Origin: G963675935 sp963675935 | GTDB lineage: Bacteria > Planctomycetota > Planctomycetia > Pirellulales > Thermoguttaceae | Direction: 5' to 3' | DNA length: 64,000 nt | NCBI GenBank assembly: GCA_963675935.2 | Contig: CAXXPV010000001.1 | Span: forward strand, 124,001-188,000 | Shown here: piece by piece, positions 16,383-25,104 of the stretch | How the letters are laid out: the number at the start of each line of letters is the position of its first letter | Position numbering within the stretch: the first letter of the stretch is position 1 | Program-made: the position numbers and the translations under genes | Notes under the pieces: model-generated | The model's database searches: none | The model's input: the letters and a program-made list of their open reading frames with translations, nothing else | Told to the model about the DNA's origin: nothing

Positions 16383-17320
16383 TTCGATGCTCCTGTCGAA
16401 TTGCCAGCAGAAGCCGCGGCTGGTTGCGGCGGCATTCGCACAATCGTGACCTCCGCAATGTCCGGCAACACTTCATCGCCGACCACGCGGTCGCGCGACA
16501 GCCATTTCATACGATGGCTCGAAACCTTCGTCACAACGTTCGTGGCCGACACCGCTCGACCGTCCCGCGTCGCGCCGGTCGTCTTGATGAGCCAACGATT
16601 TCCATCACGGGTATAAACGCCTTCGGCCACGCCGCCGTCGGAGTCGAACACCCACGAATGGATCGCTCGGCTCGACGGATCCCAGCCGATTCGTTGCATG
16701 CCGGTCATCGTGGGCCGGCCGCCCACTTGAATGCGGAAATCGACCAGAATGGCGCTGTGCGCCTCGTTCCAGCGATATGTCGTGACGACCAGGGCGTCGG
16801 GCGTTTCATGAATCCATTGGCCGATCAGCCAGTCAAACTGTTGGATTTGTTCGACGGCCGATGCATCGCTGTCGGGCAGGTCGCGGGCGCTGGCCATGAG
16901 CCACCGCCCATCCTGCTTGACGTGGACGACCGCGTAGCGATTGCATTCGATTTCTCCGCCCGACAGGCCGCGCACAATGGTCCTTCCGTCTTCCATCGCC
17001 AGCGACGGTCCGAGGAGCCGCAGCGATTCGACCGTGACGGCGATTTTCGCTTTCGGATGTTGTCGGAAGATTTCGGCGAACGCATGTTCGATCGCGTCGC
17101 GGCCTTGCGCGAGCTTGCCCGCCGAGTCGCCGATTTCGCCGTTGTCGGCGAACAGCGTGGCGAGCGTTTTGGCGTCGTGGGCGTTGTAGGCGTTCGAGAA
17201 TTCGTCGATGACCGCCCGGACGGCGTTTTCCTCCGTTTTTCCGGCGGCAGGTTCGGCCGACCGCGCGGTGGCGTAAAAGCTAAAAAGCAGTACAAACGGC
17301 AAAATCGCCCTGCTTCGCAT
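16379..17320 (-). CDS. secreted SnoaL-like (SgcJ/EcaC family) protein
   Basis: 313 residues. A signal peptide (MRSRAILPFVLLFSFYATARSA) is followed by a SnoaL/NTF2-like fold at about 30-150: VRAVIDEFSNAYNAHDAKTLATLF is the standard opening and GRDAIEHAF the next conserved part. The C-terminal half (160-290, FDWLIGQWIHE, VGGRPTMTGMQRIGW) resembles DUF1579-type beta-barrel domains. Together this is a common architecture of exported planctomycete proteins. No catalytic residues are assignable, and family members range from isomerases to unknowns. It is first in a two-gene unit with the TPR protein through an ATGA overlap. Confidence 0.82.
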   Translation of the reverse strand: MRSRAILPFVLLFSFYATARSAEPAAGKTEENAVRAVIDEFSNAYNAHDAKTLATLFADNGEIGDSAGKLAQGRDAIEHAFAEIFRQHPKAKIAVTVESLRLLGPSLAMEDGRTIVRGLSGGEIECNRYAVVHVKQDGRWLMASARDLPDSDASAVEQIQQFDWLIGQWIHETPDALVVTTYRWNEAHSAILVDFRIQVGGRPTMTGMQRIGWDPSSRAIHSWVFDSDGGVAEGVYTRDGNRWLIKTTGATRDGRAVSATNVVTKVSSHRMKWLSRDRVVGDEVLPDIAEVTIVRMPPQPAAASAGNSTGASK

Positions 17321-17585
17321 GATGGGAACCTCGCTTGTTGGAATGCGGTAGGTTGCCGATCCGCGTTTCGCGCTATTTTACGATAGGGAGATAGGCAACC
17401 CTCAATTGTAGGCCAAGAAAAGAGCGGCGAGTTTCGCGGGGAAAAAGTCGCGGAAGGAAAGAATTGCCGTGAAAAGAACTTTGCGGGCGTCCTGACGGCC
17501 GACGAGCTGACCTACCTTCAGTTTGGTAATTTCGGGTAATTCCGAGGGGTAATTCCAGATACACATTACCTAAATATCGACATGA

Positions 17586-17815
17586 TTGTATGAATTAAGT
17601 ATTGTGTCCCCCTCCATGAATCTGGCGAGGCCGTTGAAATCGAGGCGGTCTCCGGCTCGTCGGACTGGCGATCCCGTCGATTTTTCGGCGAGCGATTTTT
17701 CGGCCAGTCCGCCGGCGTCTTCCGACGAGCCGGGCGATTGGACGTATGTGGACATTGACACGTTCGAGTCCAACGTCGGCGAGTTCGAGGCGGACATCGA
17801 GTACGAGCCGTCCTT
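17586..17815 (+). CDS. small hypothetical ORF whose end is displaced by ISAs1
   Basis: A short acidic reading frame (from ATG 17616 about 66 codons, ending EFEADIEYEPSF). The ISAs1 element begins exactly after EPSF at 17816. Without the element and one copy of its 8-bp duplication, the next codon is TGA, so the original product ended there. With the element, translation runs on into its left end to 17855 (QGQRALCVALAI). I see no domain, and ribosome-binding evidence is weak (CCCCCTCC before the ATG), so it may not be a gene. Confidence 0.35.
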
Positions 17816-19104
17816 CCAGGGCCAGCGCGCACTCTGCGTAGCTCTGGCAATATAGGGGGTTGCGCCTTCTCGCGTGATTTGGTATACCATCGTTTTTGCG
17901 TTCTGGATCTGAAGTGGAGGACGAACGATGGCAAGTCGTGTGCGGATGGATGTGAAAGAGGTCTTGCAGCATTTCAAACAATTGGAGGATCCGCGGTCGT
18001 CGGTGAACCTGCTGCATCCGCTCGATAGTGTTGTCGTTATTGCGATCATGGCGGTGCTCGCCGGAGCCAATGGACCAACGGCCATCGCCAAGTGGGCCAA
18101 TATGAAGTCCGAGATATTGTTGCACCTCTTGGATCTTCCACATGGCATTCCCCAGAAAGATGTCTTCCGACGAGTTTTGGCCACCTTGAAGCCGGATGCC
18201 TTTCAAGCCTGCTTTACGATGTGGCTGACGTCGCTGCGAGCCGCCGCCGCGGAGGCCACGGGCGTAAAACGACCGACTCTCGCCATCGACGGAAAGACGT
18301 TGCGGCGAAGTCACGATCGCCGCAGAAATCTCGGCGCCTTGCATTCCGTCAGTGTTTGGGCGAGCGAGTTTGGATTGACGCTTGCGCAGGTGGCCACGGC
18401 GGAGAAATCCAATGAAATCACCGCGATTCCCGAACTGTTGTCGCTCATCGACATTCACGGAGCCATCATCACGATCGACGCGATGGGGGCGCAAACCGCC
18501 ATCGCGGAGAAGATTATTGATGGCGGAGGAGACTACGTCCTGGCGCTGAAGGGAAACCAGGGAACGTTGCACGACGCGGTCATCGAGTATATCAACGAAC
18601 AGACGAAGACCGACTTCCGTGGAATCGGCGTCCGTCGATGCGACGCCGTGGAAAAGAAGCACGGCAGGATCGAGAGGCGAACCTACCTTCAGATGCCCGC
18701 TCCCAAGAGCCTGCCTGGGTTCAATCGATGGAAGGGATTGCTCACGATCGGGATTGCATTTCTCTGTTGCATCCGCGATGGAAAAGAAACCAACGAGGTG
18801 CGATATTTCGTCAGTAGCCTGCCCGTCAAGGTAAGGCAGTTTGCCCACGCTGTTCGTAGTCACTGGGGAATCGAGAACAGTTGTCATTGGTGCTTGGATG
18901 TCACGTATCGCGAGGATGAGTCACGCATTCGTGATGAGCGTCTTCGCGAGAACTTTGCCTGGTTGAATCGCCTTACGTTGTCCCTGTTGAAGCAGCATCC
19001 CGAGAAAGACAGCGTGGCCATGAAACGCCGCGCCTGCGGCTGGAACGATGACTACATGCTCCAAGTCCTTACCGGAACAAGGGGTTAGTACGCGCTGGCC
19101 CTGG
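17816..19104 (+). mobile_element. ISAs1-family insertion sequence with 8-bp target duplication
   Basis: The ends are perfect 14-bp inverted repeats CCAGGGCCAGCGCG (17816-17829 and 19091-19104). The 8 bases CCGTCCTT flank both sides exactly (17808-17815 and 19105-19112). Length is 1289 bp with a single intact transposase gene. All parts are present, so it could be active. Confidence 0.93.
17928..19088 (+). CDS. ISAs1-family transposase
   Basis: 386-residue DDE transposase of the ISAs1 (H-repeat) family. An N-terminal region (VLQHFKQLEDPRSSVNLLHPL) precedes catalytic Asp residues in PTLAIDGKTLRRS and IITIDAMGAQT, then DYVLALKGNQG and the SHWGIENSCHWCLDVTYREDES block with the catalytic Glu. All family blocks are intact and in order. 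The ATG at 17928 follows AGTGGAGGACGAACG. It fills almost the whole element. Confidence 0.95.
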   Translation: MASRVRMDVKEVLQHFKQLEDPRSSVNLLHPLDSVVVIAIMAVLAGANGPTAIAKWANMKSEILLHLLDLPHGIPQKDVFRRVLATLKPDAFQACFTMWLTSLRAAAAEATGVKRPTLAIDGKTLRRSHDRRRNLGALHSVSVWASEFGLTLAQVATAEKSNEITAIPELLSLIDIHGAIITIDAMGAQTAIAEKIIDGGGDYVLALKGNQGTLHDAVIEYINEQTKTDFRGIGVRRCDAVEKKHGRIERRTYLQMPAPKSLPGFNRWKGLLTIGIAFLCCIRDGKETNEVRYFVSSLPVKVRQFAHAVRSHWGIENSCHWCLDVTYREDESRIRDERLRENFAWLNRLTLSLLKQHPEKDSVAMKRRACGWNDDYMLQVLTGTRG

Positions 19105-19112
19105 CCGTCCTT

Positions 19113-19522
19113 CTGATTTTCGGCTCTAAAATTCGCCGCTGGCGAGTCGGCACGTGGGCGGAGTGCGCGCACCGTGGGATTTGGCCTCAGTTTGCGACAG
19201 GCCGGGCCATTTGCAGGCCTCTGAAAGGCTTCCGCCACGCACTCATCGTCGTTCAAGGGGTCCGCAAGGGCGGTGCGGCCATGGCCGCACCGCCCTTGCG
19301 GACCCCTTGATATACCTTTCATCTAGGGTACAATCAACGCTTCACAGGAAAATCAAATTTCCTATCACTCTTCAATGGAAACGTAGCGGGGGAGGGCTTG
19401 GCAGGCCGTTGGGCGTTGGTACAATTAGGTCCGTGGCGATTGAAAGTGTTGTCTATCGGCCGCCGCACGAGATCGGGCGGTGTTAGCGTAAGCTGATAGC
19501 CTACAACAACTCACGACGCATT
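19113..19522. other. 410-base gap between ISAs1 and tRNA-Lys
   Basis: No credible gene is seen. It contains the perfect palindrome at 19254-19309. The segment 19130-19250 shows no recognisable coding pattern. Promoter elements for the tRNA could lie at 19400-19500, but I cannot point to a clear pair. Confidence 0.4.
19254..19309. repeat. perfect 56-base palindrome
   Basis: CAAGGGGTCCGCAAGGGCGG continues to a dyad centre at 19281/19282 and then its exact complement. It has no loop and no mismatch over 28 bp per arm, and lies between ISAs1 and tRNA-Lys with no gene next to it. It could extrude as a cruciform, terminate transcription in both directions, or be a remnant of a mobile palindrome. 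Confidence 0.9.
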
Positions 19523-19596
19523 GCCTCCTTAGCTCAATTGGTTAGAGCATCTGACTCTTAATCAGAGGGTTCGCGGTTCAAGTCCGCGAGGGGGCA
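19523..19596 (+). tRNA. tRNA-Lys (anticodon CTT)
   Basis: The 74-nt cloverleaf folds fully. The acceptor GCCTCCT pairs with AGGGGGC, discriminator A. The D-arm contains AGCTCAATTGGTTAGAGC. The anticodon stem TCTGA/TCAGA closes the loop CTCTTAA, giving anticodon CTT, which reads AAG. The T-arm has GGTTCAAGTCC. CCA is not encoded. Confidence 0.96.
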
Positions 19597-19632
19597 CTTT
19601 TGACCGCCAGTGACAAAAGCTGAAAAATGACG

Positions 19633-19659
19633 ATAAACCCTTGCCACGCAAGGGTTTAT
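19633..19659 (+). terminator. terminator after tRNA-Lys
   Basis: A 12-bp stem (ATAAACCCTTGC, loop CAC, GCAAGGGTTTAT) lies 37 bases after the tRNA and is followed by TCGTTTCTT. It is a good rho-independent-type terminator for the tRNA transcript and may also serve the oppositely directed gene ending at 19727. Confidence 0.7.
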
Positions 19660-19726
19660 TCGTTTCTTGACAGCTCTGTTGACTCTTGACTGCTCTGTTG
19701 ACCAACTCGGGCATCAGGCCTCGCGG

Positions 19727-21046
19727 CTACTTTCGCCAGCCCATCGTCTGACACCATGCCTCTTGACGCTGAACTTCGCCCTCGGGGGCGTTGGCGATCG
19801 GCTTGTCGGACCGCACCACGGCGCGGACGTAAAGCTCGCGGCCAGTCATCCGGTAGTCGGCGGCCGTGCCCCGCGAGCGGGCCAACACCTTGCCGACCTC
19901 GGGCGAATAGGTTTGGCCGGGCCGTTTGGAATGCTTGCCGGCATCGGCCGTTTTGCCCGTGGGATCGACGCCTTCCAGTGTGCCGATGAACTCGATCGTG
20001 TACTTCACGCCCGGCTCCGATTTCACCTTCACCGAAACGACGCGCCGCTTGGCGTCGAATGCCACGTCGTCGAGCACCACGCCGGTCGAGGCGTAGAAAT
20101 CGCCGCGATCCATCGCGTCGAGCAAGGCATGGGTGTCGAGTGATTTGGCGCGGACCATGATCCACGCTCGGCCGGGATTGGCCTCTTTCGGCGCGAACTG
20201 CTGATAGCCGTGCGTATCGTCCGAGCCGACGCCGTAAAGCGGCGGGGCTTTCATCTTGGCGATGCGGATCGTGTTGGCGACGTCCCAGAGTTTTTCGACG
20301 CTCGCGTGCGTCGCGTCGCCGTAATGGCGGATGCCGGAGCCGCCCGCGTTGCAGACCTCGAAGAATCGTACGGCCGGCACGGCAGCCAGCATTTCCGGCG
20401 CAATATCGTAATCGGCCCAATTCGGATGGTTCAGGTGGGCCAGGATCGGGCGGTTCAGCCGGCGGGATTGTTCTTCGACGGCGCGAAGATTGTTCGCGAT
20501 GGTGTCGATCGGCGAGAGTCCCTTTTTGGGCGGGATGGCCTCGGCCAGATTAACCGCACAGACATGCACGTGGCGATCGAGGTATTTGGCGCTGATTTCC
20601 TCGCCCTGGATCATGAGAAATTTGCCCGGCTCGTCGAGTTTGCGGTGTATCTCGTCGAATGTTTTCAGTTTCACCTCGCGCCGACCGCTTTCGCCACGAA
20701 GAGTCGGCCAATCCGGGCCGAAATGTTTTTGGCACTTTTCCAAAACTGCCGCCGGCACATGGTCTTTTCCCTGGCCGACGTTGCGCCACCGATCGCCCTC
20801 CATGAGCGTGTCGTGATCGGTAAGCGACAGAAAATCGTAGCCGTGGCTCTTGTACCAATCGGCGACCATTTCGGGAAAGTCGTCGCCGTCACTCCAGAGC
20901 GAATGGCAGTGGGTGGCGCCCTTGTACCAGCGGGCGGCGCCGGCTTCGTCATCGGCGTACGATGTCGAAACCAGGGCCCCCAGGCAACAGGCGGCAAAAA
21001 CGGTCGAAAGGCAACAGCGGACCCAAGAGCGGCGGCTGAACTTCAT
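19727..21046 (-). CDS. secreted PHP-domain metallohydrolase
   Basis: 439 residues. A twin-cysteine signal segment (RCCLSTVFAACCLGALVSTSYA) precedes a PHP domain: THCHSLWSDGDDF supplies H46 and H48, LSLTDHDT supplies D77-H78-D79, and later ligands are in IQGEEISAKY, ILAHLNHPNW and the VGSDDTHGY block near residue 275. PHP proteins bind two or three metals and split phosphoester bonds. The exported, single-domain form is common in Planctomycetes and has no defined substrate. The C-terminal third is beta-rich (VKVKSEPGVKYTIEFIG) and may bind a surface or partner. The start ATG at 21046 is the first one before the signal. Confidence 0.85.
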   Translation of the reverse strand: MKFSRRSWVRCCLSTVFAACCLGALVSTSYADDEAGAARWYKGATHCHSLWSDGDDFPEMVADWYKSHGYDFLSLTDHDTLMEGDRWRNVGQGKDHVPAAVLEKCQKHFGPDWPTLRGESGRREVKLKTFDEIHRKLDEPGKFLMIQGEEISAKYLDRHVHVCAVNLAEAIPPKKGLSPIDTIANNLRAVEEQSRRLNRPILAHLNHPNWADYDIAPEMLAAVPAVRFFEVCNAGGSGIRHYGDATHASVEKLWDVANTIRIAKMKAPPLYGVGSDDTHGYQQFAPKEANPGRAWIMVRAKSLDTHALLDAMDRGDFYASTGVVLDDVAFDAKRRVVSVKVKSEPGVKYTIEFIGTLEGVDPTGKTADAGKHSKRPGQTYSPEVGKVLARSRGTAADYRMTGRELYVRAVVRSDKPIANAPEGEVQRQEAWCQTMGWRK

Positions 21047-21070
21047 GATGGCGGTTCTCCGAAAAGGGTT

Positions 21071-21155
21071 GTAGGGCGGGACAAGCTTTGCGCAGTCCCA
21101 CCAAGCGGTTTTCCCGGTTTCCCGGTGGGACTGCGCAAAGCTTGTCCCACCCTAC
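21071..21155. repeat. REP-like palindrome (GTAGGG...CCCTAC)
   Basis: GTAGGGCGGGACAAGC, then TTTGCGCAGTCCCACC, is followed after a short spacer by its complement ending CCACCCTAC. One mismatch is seen in the arms. It fills the gap between the divergently oriented PHP and yceH genes and belongs to the class of palindromes scattered through this chromosome. Confidence 0.85.
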
Positions 21156-21247
21156 ATTCTGGTTCGTCCAAAAAGATGGCGTATCCGGGGAACGGTTGGC
21201 AGGCGGCGGAAGGTGTGTTACGATGCAGCCATTCTAAAGGAGAAACG

Positions 21248-22036
21248 ATGATGGATCAAGTCTCTGGTGAGTCGTCGGCTGCTGCACCGCCGCGTCGTTG
21301 GCAGCCGTTAAGCTCGATGGATCGCCGCGTGCTGGGCGTGTTGGCCGAAAAGGCCAAGACCACGCCCGACATTTACCCGATGAGCTTGAACGCGATTTGC
21401 ACCGGATGCAACCAGAAGAGCAATCGGTCGCCGATCGTGCAATACGAGCCGGAAGAGGTGGAGGAGTCGCTCGACCGGCTCCGTCAGTTGGGCGCGGTGA
21501 CGCTTGTCGAGGGCTATGGCCGCGTGCAGAAGTATCGGCATCATCTCTACGAATGGCTCGGGGTCGATAAGGTCGAGTTGGCCGTGATGACGGAATTGCT
21601 GCTGCGCGGCGACCAGACCATCGGCGAGCTTCGGGGCCGGGCTGCACGCATGGAGCCGATTGCCGATCTGGCGGCGCTCACGCCCGTGCTCGAATCGCTG
21701 AAATCGAAGGGGTTGGTGATCGGTCTGACGCCCGCGGGCCGCGGCCACGCCGTCACCCACGCACTTTACAAACCGCGCGAGATCGAAGAGCTCAAGGCCC
21801 GCTATGCCGGCGGCGGACCGGCCGGCTCGCCGGATGAAGAATCGCCGCGGCGCGTTCCGGCGATGTCGGCGGGCGCGGCGGCGCCTTCCTCGGCCGATTC
21901 GTCCTCGCTGGAAAACGAGCTATCGACGTTACGGCAACAAATGGCTCAATTCCAGCGCGAGTTGGACGAGCTGCGTGAGACGCAGTCGCACACTGCCGAC
22001 GAGTTGCAGGCGCTCAAGGAATCGTTGGGCGGGTAG
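21248..22036 (+). CDS. yceH: YceH-family (DUF480) winged-helix protein
   Basis: 262 residues from the ATG at 21248; AAAGGAG is 6 bases upstream, so the much longer open frame before it is not used. Tandem winged-helix domains (about 20-100 and 105-180): RRVLGVLAEKAKTTPDIYPM then SLNAICTGCNQKSNRSPI, and AVMTELLLRGDQTIGELRGRA. This is the full YceH signature. The C-terminus has a low-complexity linker and a coiled coil (LENELSTLRQQMAQFQREL). The family is widespread and of unknown function; a role in transcription or surface-motility regulation has been suggested. No operon partner is nearby. Confidence 0.9.
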   Translation: MMDQVSGESSAAAPPRRWQPLSSMDRRVLGVLAEKAKTTPDIYPMSLNAICTGCNQKSNRSPIVQYEPEEVEESLDRLRQLGAVTLVEGYGRVQKYRHHLYEWLGVDKVELAVMTELLLRGDQTIGELRGRAARMEPIADLAALTPVLESLKSKGLVIGLTPAGRGHAVTHALYKPREIEELKARYAGGGPAGSPDEESPRRVPAMSAGAAAPSSADSSSLENELSTLRQQMAQFQRELDELRETQSHTADELQALKESLGG

Positions 22037-22067
22037 TCCGCTCAGAAAAGCAACGTCGCATAAACCC

Positions 22068-22139
22068 GTTTAGCCGGCGAGCTTGCTCGCCGCGCGGGAT
22101 GTCGTCCCAAAACGCGGCGGGCAAGCCCGCCGGCTAAAC
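22068..22139. repeat. REP palindrome, GTTTAGCCGGCG family, copy 1
   Basis: GTTTAGCCGGCGAGC ... GCCGGCTAAAC with an internal GCTTGCTCGCCGCG arm paired to CGCGGCGGGCAAGC. It lies between converging genes. Other copies are at 29035, 32803, 34214 and 49852. Confidence 0.9.
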
Positions 22140-22168
22140 AATCCAATGTTGCATTGCCATTCTGACAG

Positions 22169-23296
22169 TCAATAAACTTCGCCATTCGGCGACTGATCGG
22201 CGATGGAGAAATGGAACGTGGCGCCATGGCCCGGCACGGAGGTCGGCCAAATCCGCCCGCCGTGCCGATCGACGATTTTCTGACACACCGCCAAGCCGAT
22301 TCCGGCGCCGGGATGCTCGCGGCCGTGCAGCCGGTAGAACGTCTGAAAAATCCGCTTGAAGTGTTCTTCCGCGATGCCGATGCCGTTGTCTTCGACGGCG
22401 AATTGCCATCCAACCGGCGACGGAGCCGCAGTCACGCGAATCAACGGCGGTTCGTCCCCGCGGAACTTGATCGCATTGCCGAGCAGATTTTGGAGGAGTT
22501 GAACCAACTGGGTCTGGTCGCCGACGACCGTGGGCATCGGCCCGACCTCGATCCGCGCGTCGTTTTTCCGAATCGCGGCTTCGAGGTTGGCCATTGCCAG
22601 GGTCACGACCGATTGCATGTCCACCTCCCGAAACGGCTCGCCCGAATGGCCTGCCCGCGAGTATTCCAGAATATCCTCGATCAGGCGGTTCATGCGCGCG
22701 GCGCCGGCGACGATCTGGCGGAGATAATCGCGGGCGGTCGCGTCGAGCTGCACGCCGTATTCTTCCTCGATCAACTGGCTGTAGCCGGAAATCGTCAGCA
22801 GAGGAGAACGCAAGTCGTGGGCGACGACCGCGGCGAAGTTTTCCAGCTCGCGGTTGCTCCGGGCGATCTCCTCGGTGCGCAGGGCGACGGCTTGCTCCAA
22901 ATCCAGGGCGTAGCGATCGACCCGCTCCAGACACGCGCGGTGGACGTACCGCAACAACTCGGCTGGCTCGCTCAACCGCTCGACATAGGCGAAGGCGCCG
23001 AGATCGAGGGCTTCCTTGATCGAATCGTAGGACGCCGGACCCGTGTAGATGATCACGCGGACTTGGTCGTCAAAACCGCGGATTCGCTCCAGCAATTGGG
23101 TTCCGCTGAGATCGGGCAGCCGGTAGTCGACGACGGCCACGCCGAAGTCGCGCTGTTGGACGTGTTCCAGGGCCTCTCGGGCGGAACCGCAGCCGATGAC
23201 GTGGAACCCCCCGCCCTGGAGAATGTCGCACAACAGCCGTAAGTCGGCCTCGTCGTCTTCGACCACCAGCACGTTGGAAAAGCGATCCGTGGGCAC
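22169..23296 (-). CDS. hybrid response regulator-histidine kinase
   Basis: 375 residues, soluble. A receiver domain (1-120) has acidic pocket DD at 14-15 and phospho-acceptor D57 in VVDYRLPD. The conserved Lys near residue 107 appears as Arg (AYVERL), which could weaken signalling. A short coiled linker follows, then the HisKA dimerisation domain with H160 in VVAHDLRSPL, and a HATPase domain with N (LLGNAIKF), G1 (VEDNGIGI) and G2 (GAGIGLAV) boxes. It has no membrane or PAS domain, so it probably takes its signal by phosphotransfer from another kinase and hands on to a separate regulator. No partner gene adjoins it. Confidence 0.92.
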   Translation of the reverse strand: MPTDRFSNVLVVEDDEADLRLLCDILQGGGFHVIGCGSAREALEHVQQRDFGVAVVDYRLPDLSGTQLLERIRGFDDQVRVIIYTGPASYDSIKEALDLGAFAYVERLSEPAELLRYVHRACLERVDRYALDLEQAVALRTEEIARSNRELENFAAVVAHDLRSPLLTISGYSQLIEEEYGVQLDATARDYLRQIVAGAARMNRLIEDILEYSRAGHSGEPFREVDMQSVVTLAMANLEAAIRKNDARIEVGPMPTVVGDQTQLVQLLQNLLGNAIKFRGDEPPLIRVTAAPSPVGWQFAVEDNGIGIAEEHFKRIFQTFYRLHGREHPGAGIGLAVCQKIVDRHGGRIWPTSVPGHGATFHFSIADQSPNGEVY

Positions 23297-23563
23297 CGAG
23301 GTTTCTCCCTATCACGCGGACATCGAGGAATCCCCAGCGTGGCAAGTTTTCAGCGTTTTGTCCAGCCCTGGTTTTTTCCTTGTTCCCGCGCTCCTCGCTG
23401 ATGATTAATCATCAGCGCGGAGTATGGGAATGAGGACTTCACCATTATCCTCGAACGGGAAGATAATTTCGCTTCCCAAACCCGCGAGAACGAGGTAAAA
23501 TTGCTGGGGATGGGTGGTTCTGCGTCCCTCGTCGTTCTTTCTCTTCTTTTCGGAGGACCGGCC

Positions 23564-24301
23564 ATGAAAGAGCAAGCTCGTGAAGAGCCGAAAATCGTTG
23601 CCGCCGTCGAACGGCAAATGCACACCTGGGCGATGAACTCCGAGCTGAAGGATCGGGTGGCTCATCGTCAAAACGAAGCCCGATTGCTCCATCAGACGGT
23701 GGACTTCATCGCGATCTCGCGCGAGGCCGGGGCGGGTGGGGGCGAAATTGCCCAATGTCTTGGCAGGCGGCTCGGATGGAAAGTCTACGACAAATGTCTC
23801 CTCGACCATATCGCCGAGCGATTCCAGGTCTCTCGGCAGATGCTCGATCTTGTCGACGAAACGCGGAGCAACTGGGTTTATGATGTCCTCGGGACGTGGA
23901 TGGACCAGACCATCGTGCCGCACGAGAGGTATGCCTCCTGCCTCGCTCGCTTCGTCTCCGCGGCGGCTCGGCGCGGCCCTGCCGTGTTTGTCGGGCGAGC
24001 GGCCCAGTTTCTTCTGCCGCGTTCCCGGACGTTGGCCGTCCGCATCATCGCCTCGCCCAAATACCGCGTCCGGCAAATCATGGAGCGAACGGGCTTGAAC
24101 GAGAAAGCCGCCCGGCTCGCCATGATCGAAATCGACAAGGGCCGCCGCGAGTTCGTCCAGCGGTTTTTCCACCACGACGTGACCGATCCGCACAACTTCG
24201 ACCTCGTCGTCGATGTGGATCGTCTCGGCCGCGAAGGCGCCGTCGAAGAGATTTTGGCCGCGGTTCAACGTCAAACGGCCGTGCAATTGGTTCCGGTGTA
24301 A
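23564..24301 (+). CDS. cytidylate kinase-like family protein
   Basis: 245 residues from ATG 23564 (GGAGG 9 bases upstream). The core matches the cytidylate-kinase-like family (Cytidylate_kin2): FIAISREAGAGGGEIAQCLGRRL stands where a kinase has its P-loop, with the usual GKST replaced by GAGGGE as in this family. DKCLLDHIAERF and FVGRAAQFLLPR follow, then RVRQIMERTG and the FVQRFFH lid-like part. It is distinct from true Cmk. Nucleotide phosphorylation is inferred from the fold, and the substrate is not known. It is 8 bases before the next gene, so the two are probably co-transcribed. Confidence 0.85.
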   Translation: MKEQAREEPKIVAAVERQMHTWAMNSELKDRVAHRQNEARLLHQTVDFIAISREAGAGGGEIAQCLGRRLGWKVYDKCLLDHIAERFQVSRQMLDLVDETRSNWVYDVLGTWMDQTIVPHERYASCLARFVSAAARRGPAVFVGRAAQFLLPRSRTLAVRIIASPKYRVRQIMERTGLNEKAARLAMIEIDKGRREFVQRFFHHDVTDPHNFDLVVDVDRLGREGAVEEILAAVQRQTAVQLVPV

Positions 24302-24309
24302 AGCAAGCC

Positions 24310-25104
24310 ATGCAATTTTCTTCAACGCCGCTTCTCGTTCTTAGCGTCTCGGTGATTTTGTCCTCGTTTGTGCCCGGCCGCGCGACGGCCGAACGGCTGA
24401 CGGTCAAACTCGGCAACGCCGAGGGCGTGACGTTGGTTGGCGCGATCCAGCGATGGGACTCCGACGGCAATCCGCGACGCCAGCCCGACCCCAAGGCGAA
24501 GATCGACGCCCCAGCCGTCGATGCCGCGGCGGAAGCGGGCAAGAACGACGCCAAAGGCCGGGCCGTCTGGGTGTTCCAAAATCTGCCCAAGGGCAAATAC
24601 GACCTCGTGATCGTGGTCCGAGACCGCCGCCTGCGGGTCGAGGGATTCCAATTCGCCCCGGTCAAGGAATTCGATCCGTTCATTCCGGTCGACGCGAAGC
24701 CCGACGACGACGCGAGGGAATTCATTTCGGCCGACATCAAGAAATCGCCGCACTATGAGAACAAGGTCGAGCCGTTAGATATTGCCGGCGACGGCAAAGC
24801 GATTCGCGCGCTGGTGATGTTGTTGCGCGACAAGCCGACGAGTTTCGAGGGCGACTCGCCCGGCGCGGCCACGCTGCGCCACGAAATCTGGCAATACTCG
24901 TGGAACTACGGAGGGTGGCAAAAAGAGAAGCGAACCCGGGTGATGGACCGCGTTTTGATGCACCGCGACGAGCTACGACGCTGGACGTGGCTTTGGGACG
25001 CGAAACTTGGCGGCGTCGCGGTGCAAGGTCGGCCGGTCGAGGTCGAGTGCGAGTTGCCCCGTGCGTCGGACGAAAGAAAGCTGAAGGGGCTTTATCCGTA
25101 CTGA
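24310..25104 (+). CDS. secreted hypothetical protein
   Basis: 264 residues. A signal peptide (MQFSSTPLLVLSVSVILSS) ends near GRATA. The mature part has an acidic, beta-rich domain (GKYDLVIVVRDRRLRVEGF) and a C-terminal half with Trp/Tyr-rich IWQYSWNYGGWQKEKRTRV and HRDELRRWTWLWDAKLGG. I know no family. It starts 8 bases after the cytidylate-kinase-like gene. The start was chosen for the signal peptide; the longer reading frame overlapping that gene is not coding. Confidence 0.7.
   Translation: MQFSSTPLLVLSVSVILSSFVPGRATAERLTVKLGNAEGVTLVGAIQRWDSDGNPRRQPDPKAKIDAPAVDAAAEAGKNDAKGRAVWVFQNLPKGKYDLVIVVRDRRLRVEGFQFAPVKEFDPFIPVDAKPDDDAREFISADIKKSPHYENKVEPLDIAGDGKAIRALVMLLRDKPTSFEGDSPGAATLRHEIWQYSWNYGGWQKEKRTRVMDRVLMHRDELRRWTWLWDAKLGGVAVQGRPVEVECELPRASDERKLKGLYPY

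Noticed and set aside
15261..16616. 451-codon open frame on the plus strand
   Set aside because: Antisense to the Gly/His/Pro-rich secreted protein; its Arg-rich composition is the mirror of GC-rich repeats, and the minus frame has a signal peptide and TPR motifs.
19523..19596. tRNA-Lys as an integration site
   Set aside because: No integrase adjoins and no second copy of the tRNA 3' end was seen in the window.
22569..23019. Arg-rich open frames antisense to the hybrid kinase
   Set aside because: They are composition artefacts of GC-rich coding DNA; the kinase motifs on the minus strand are complete.
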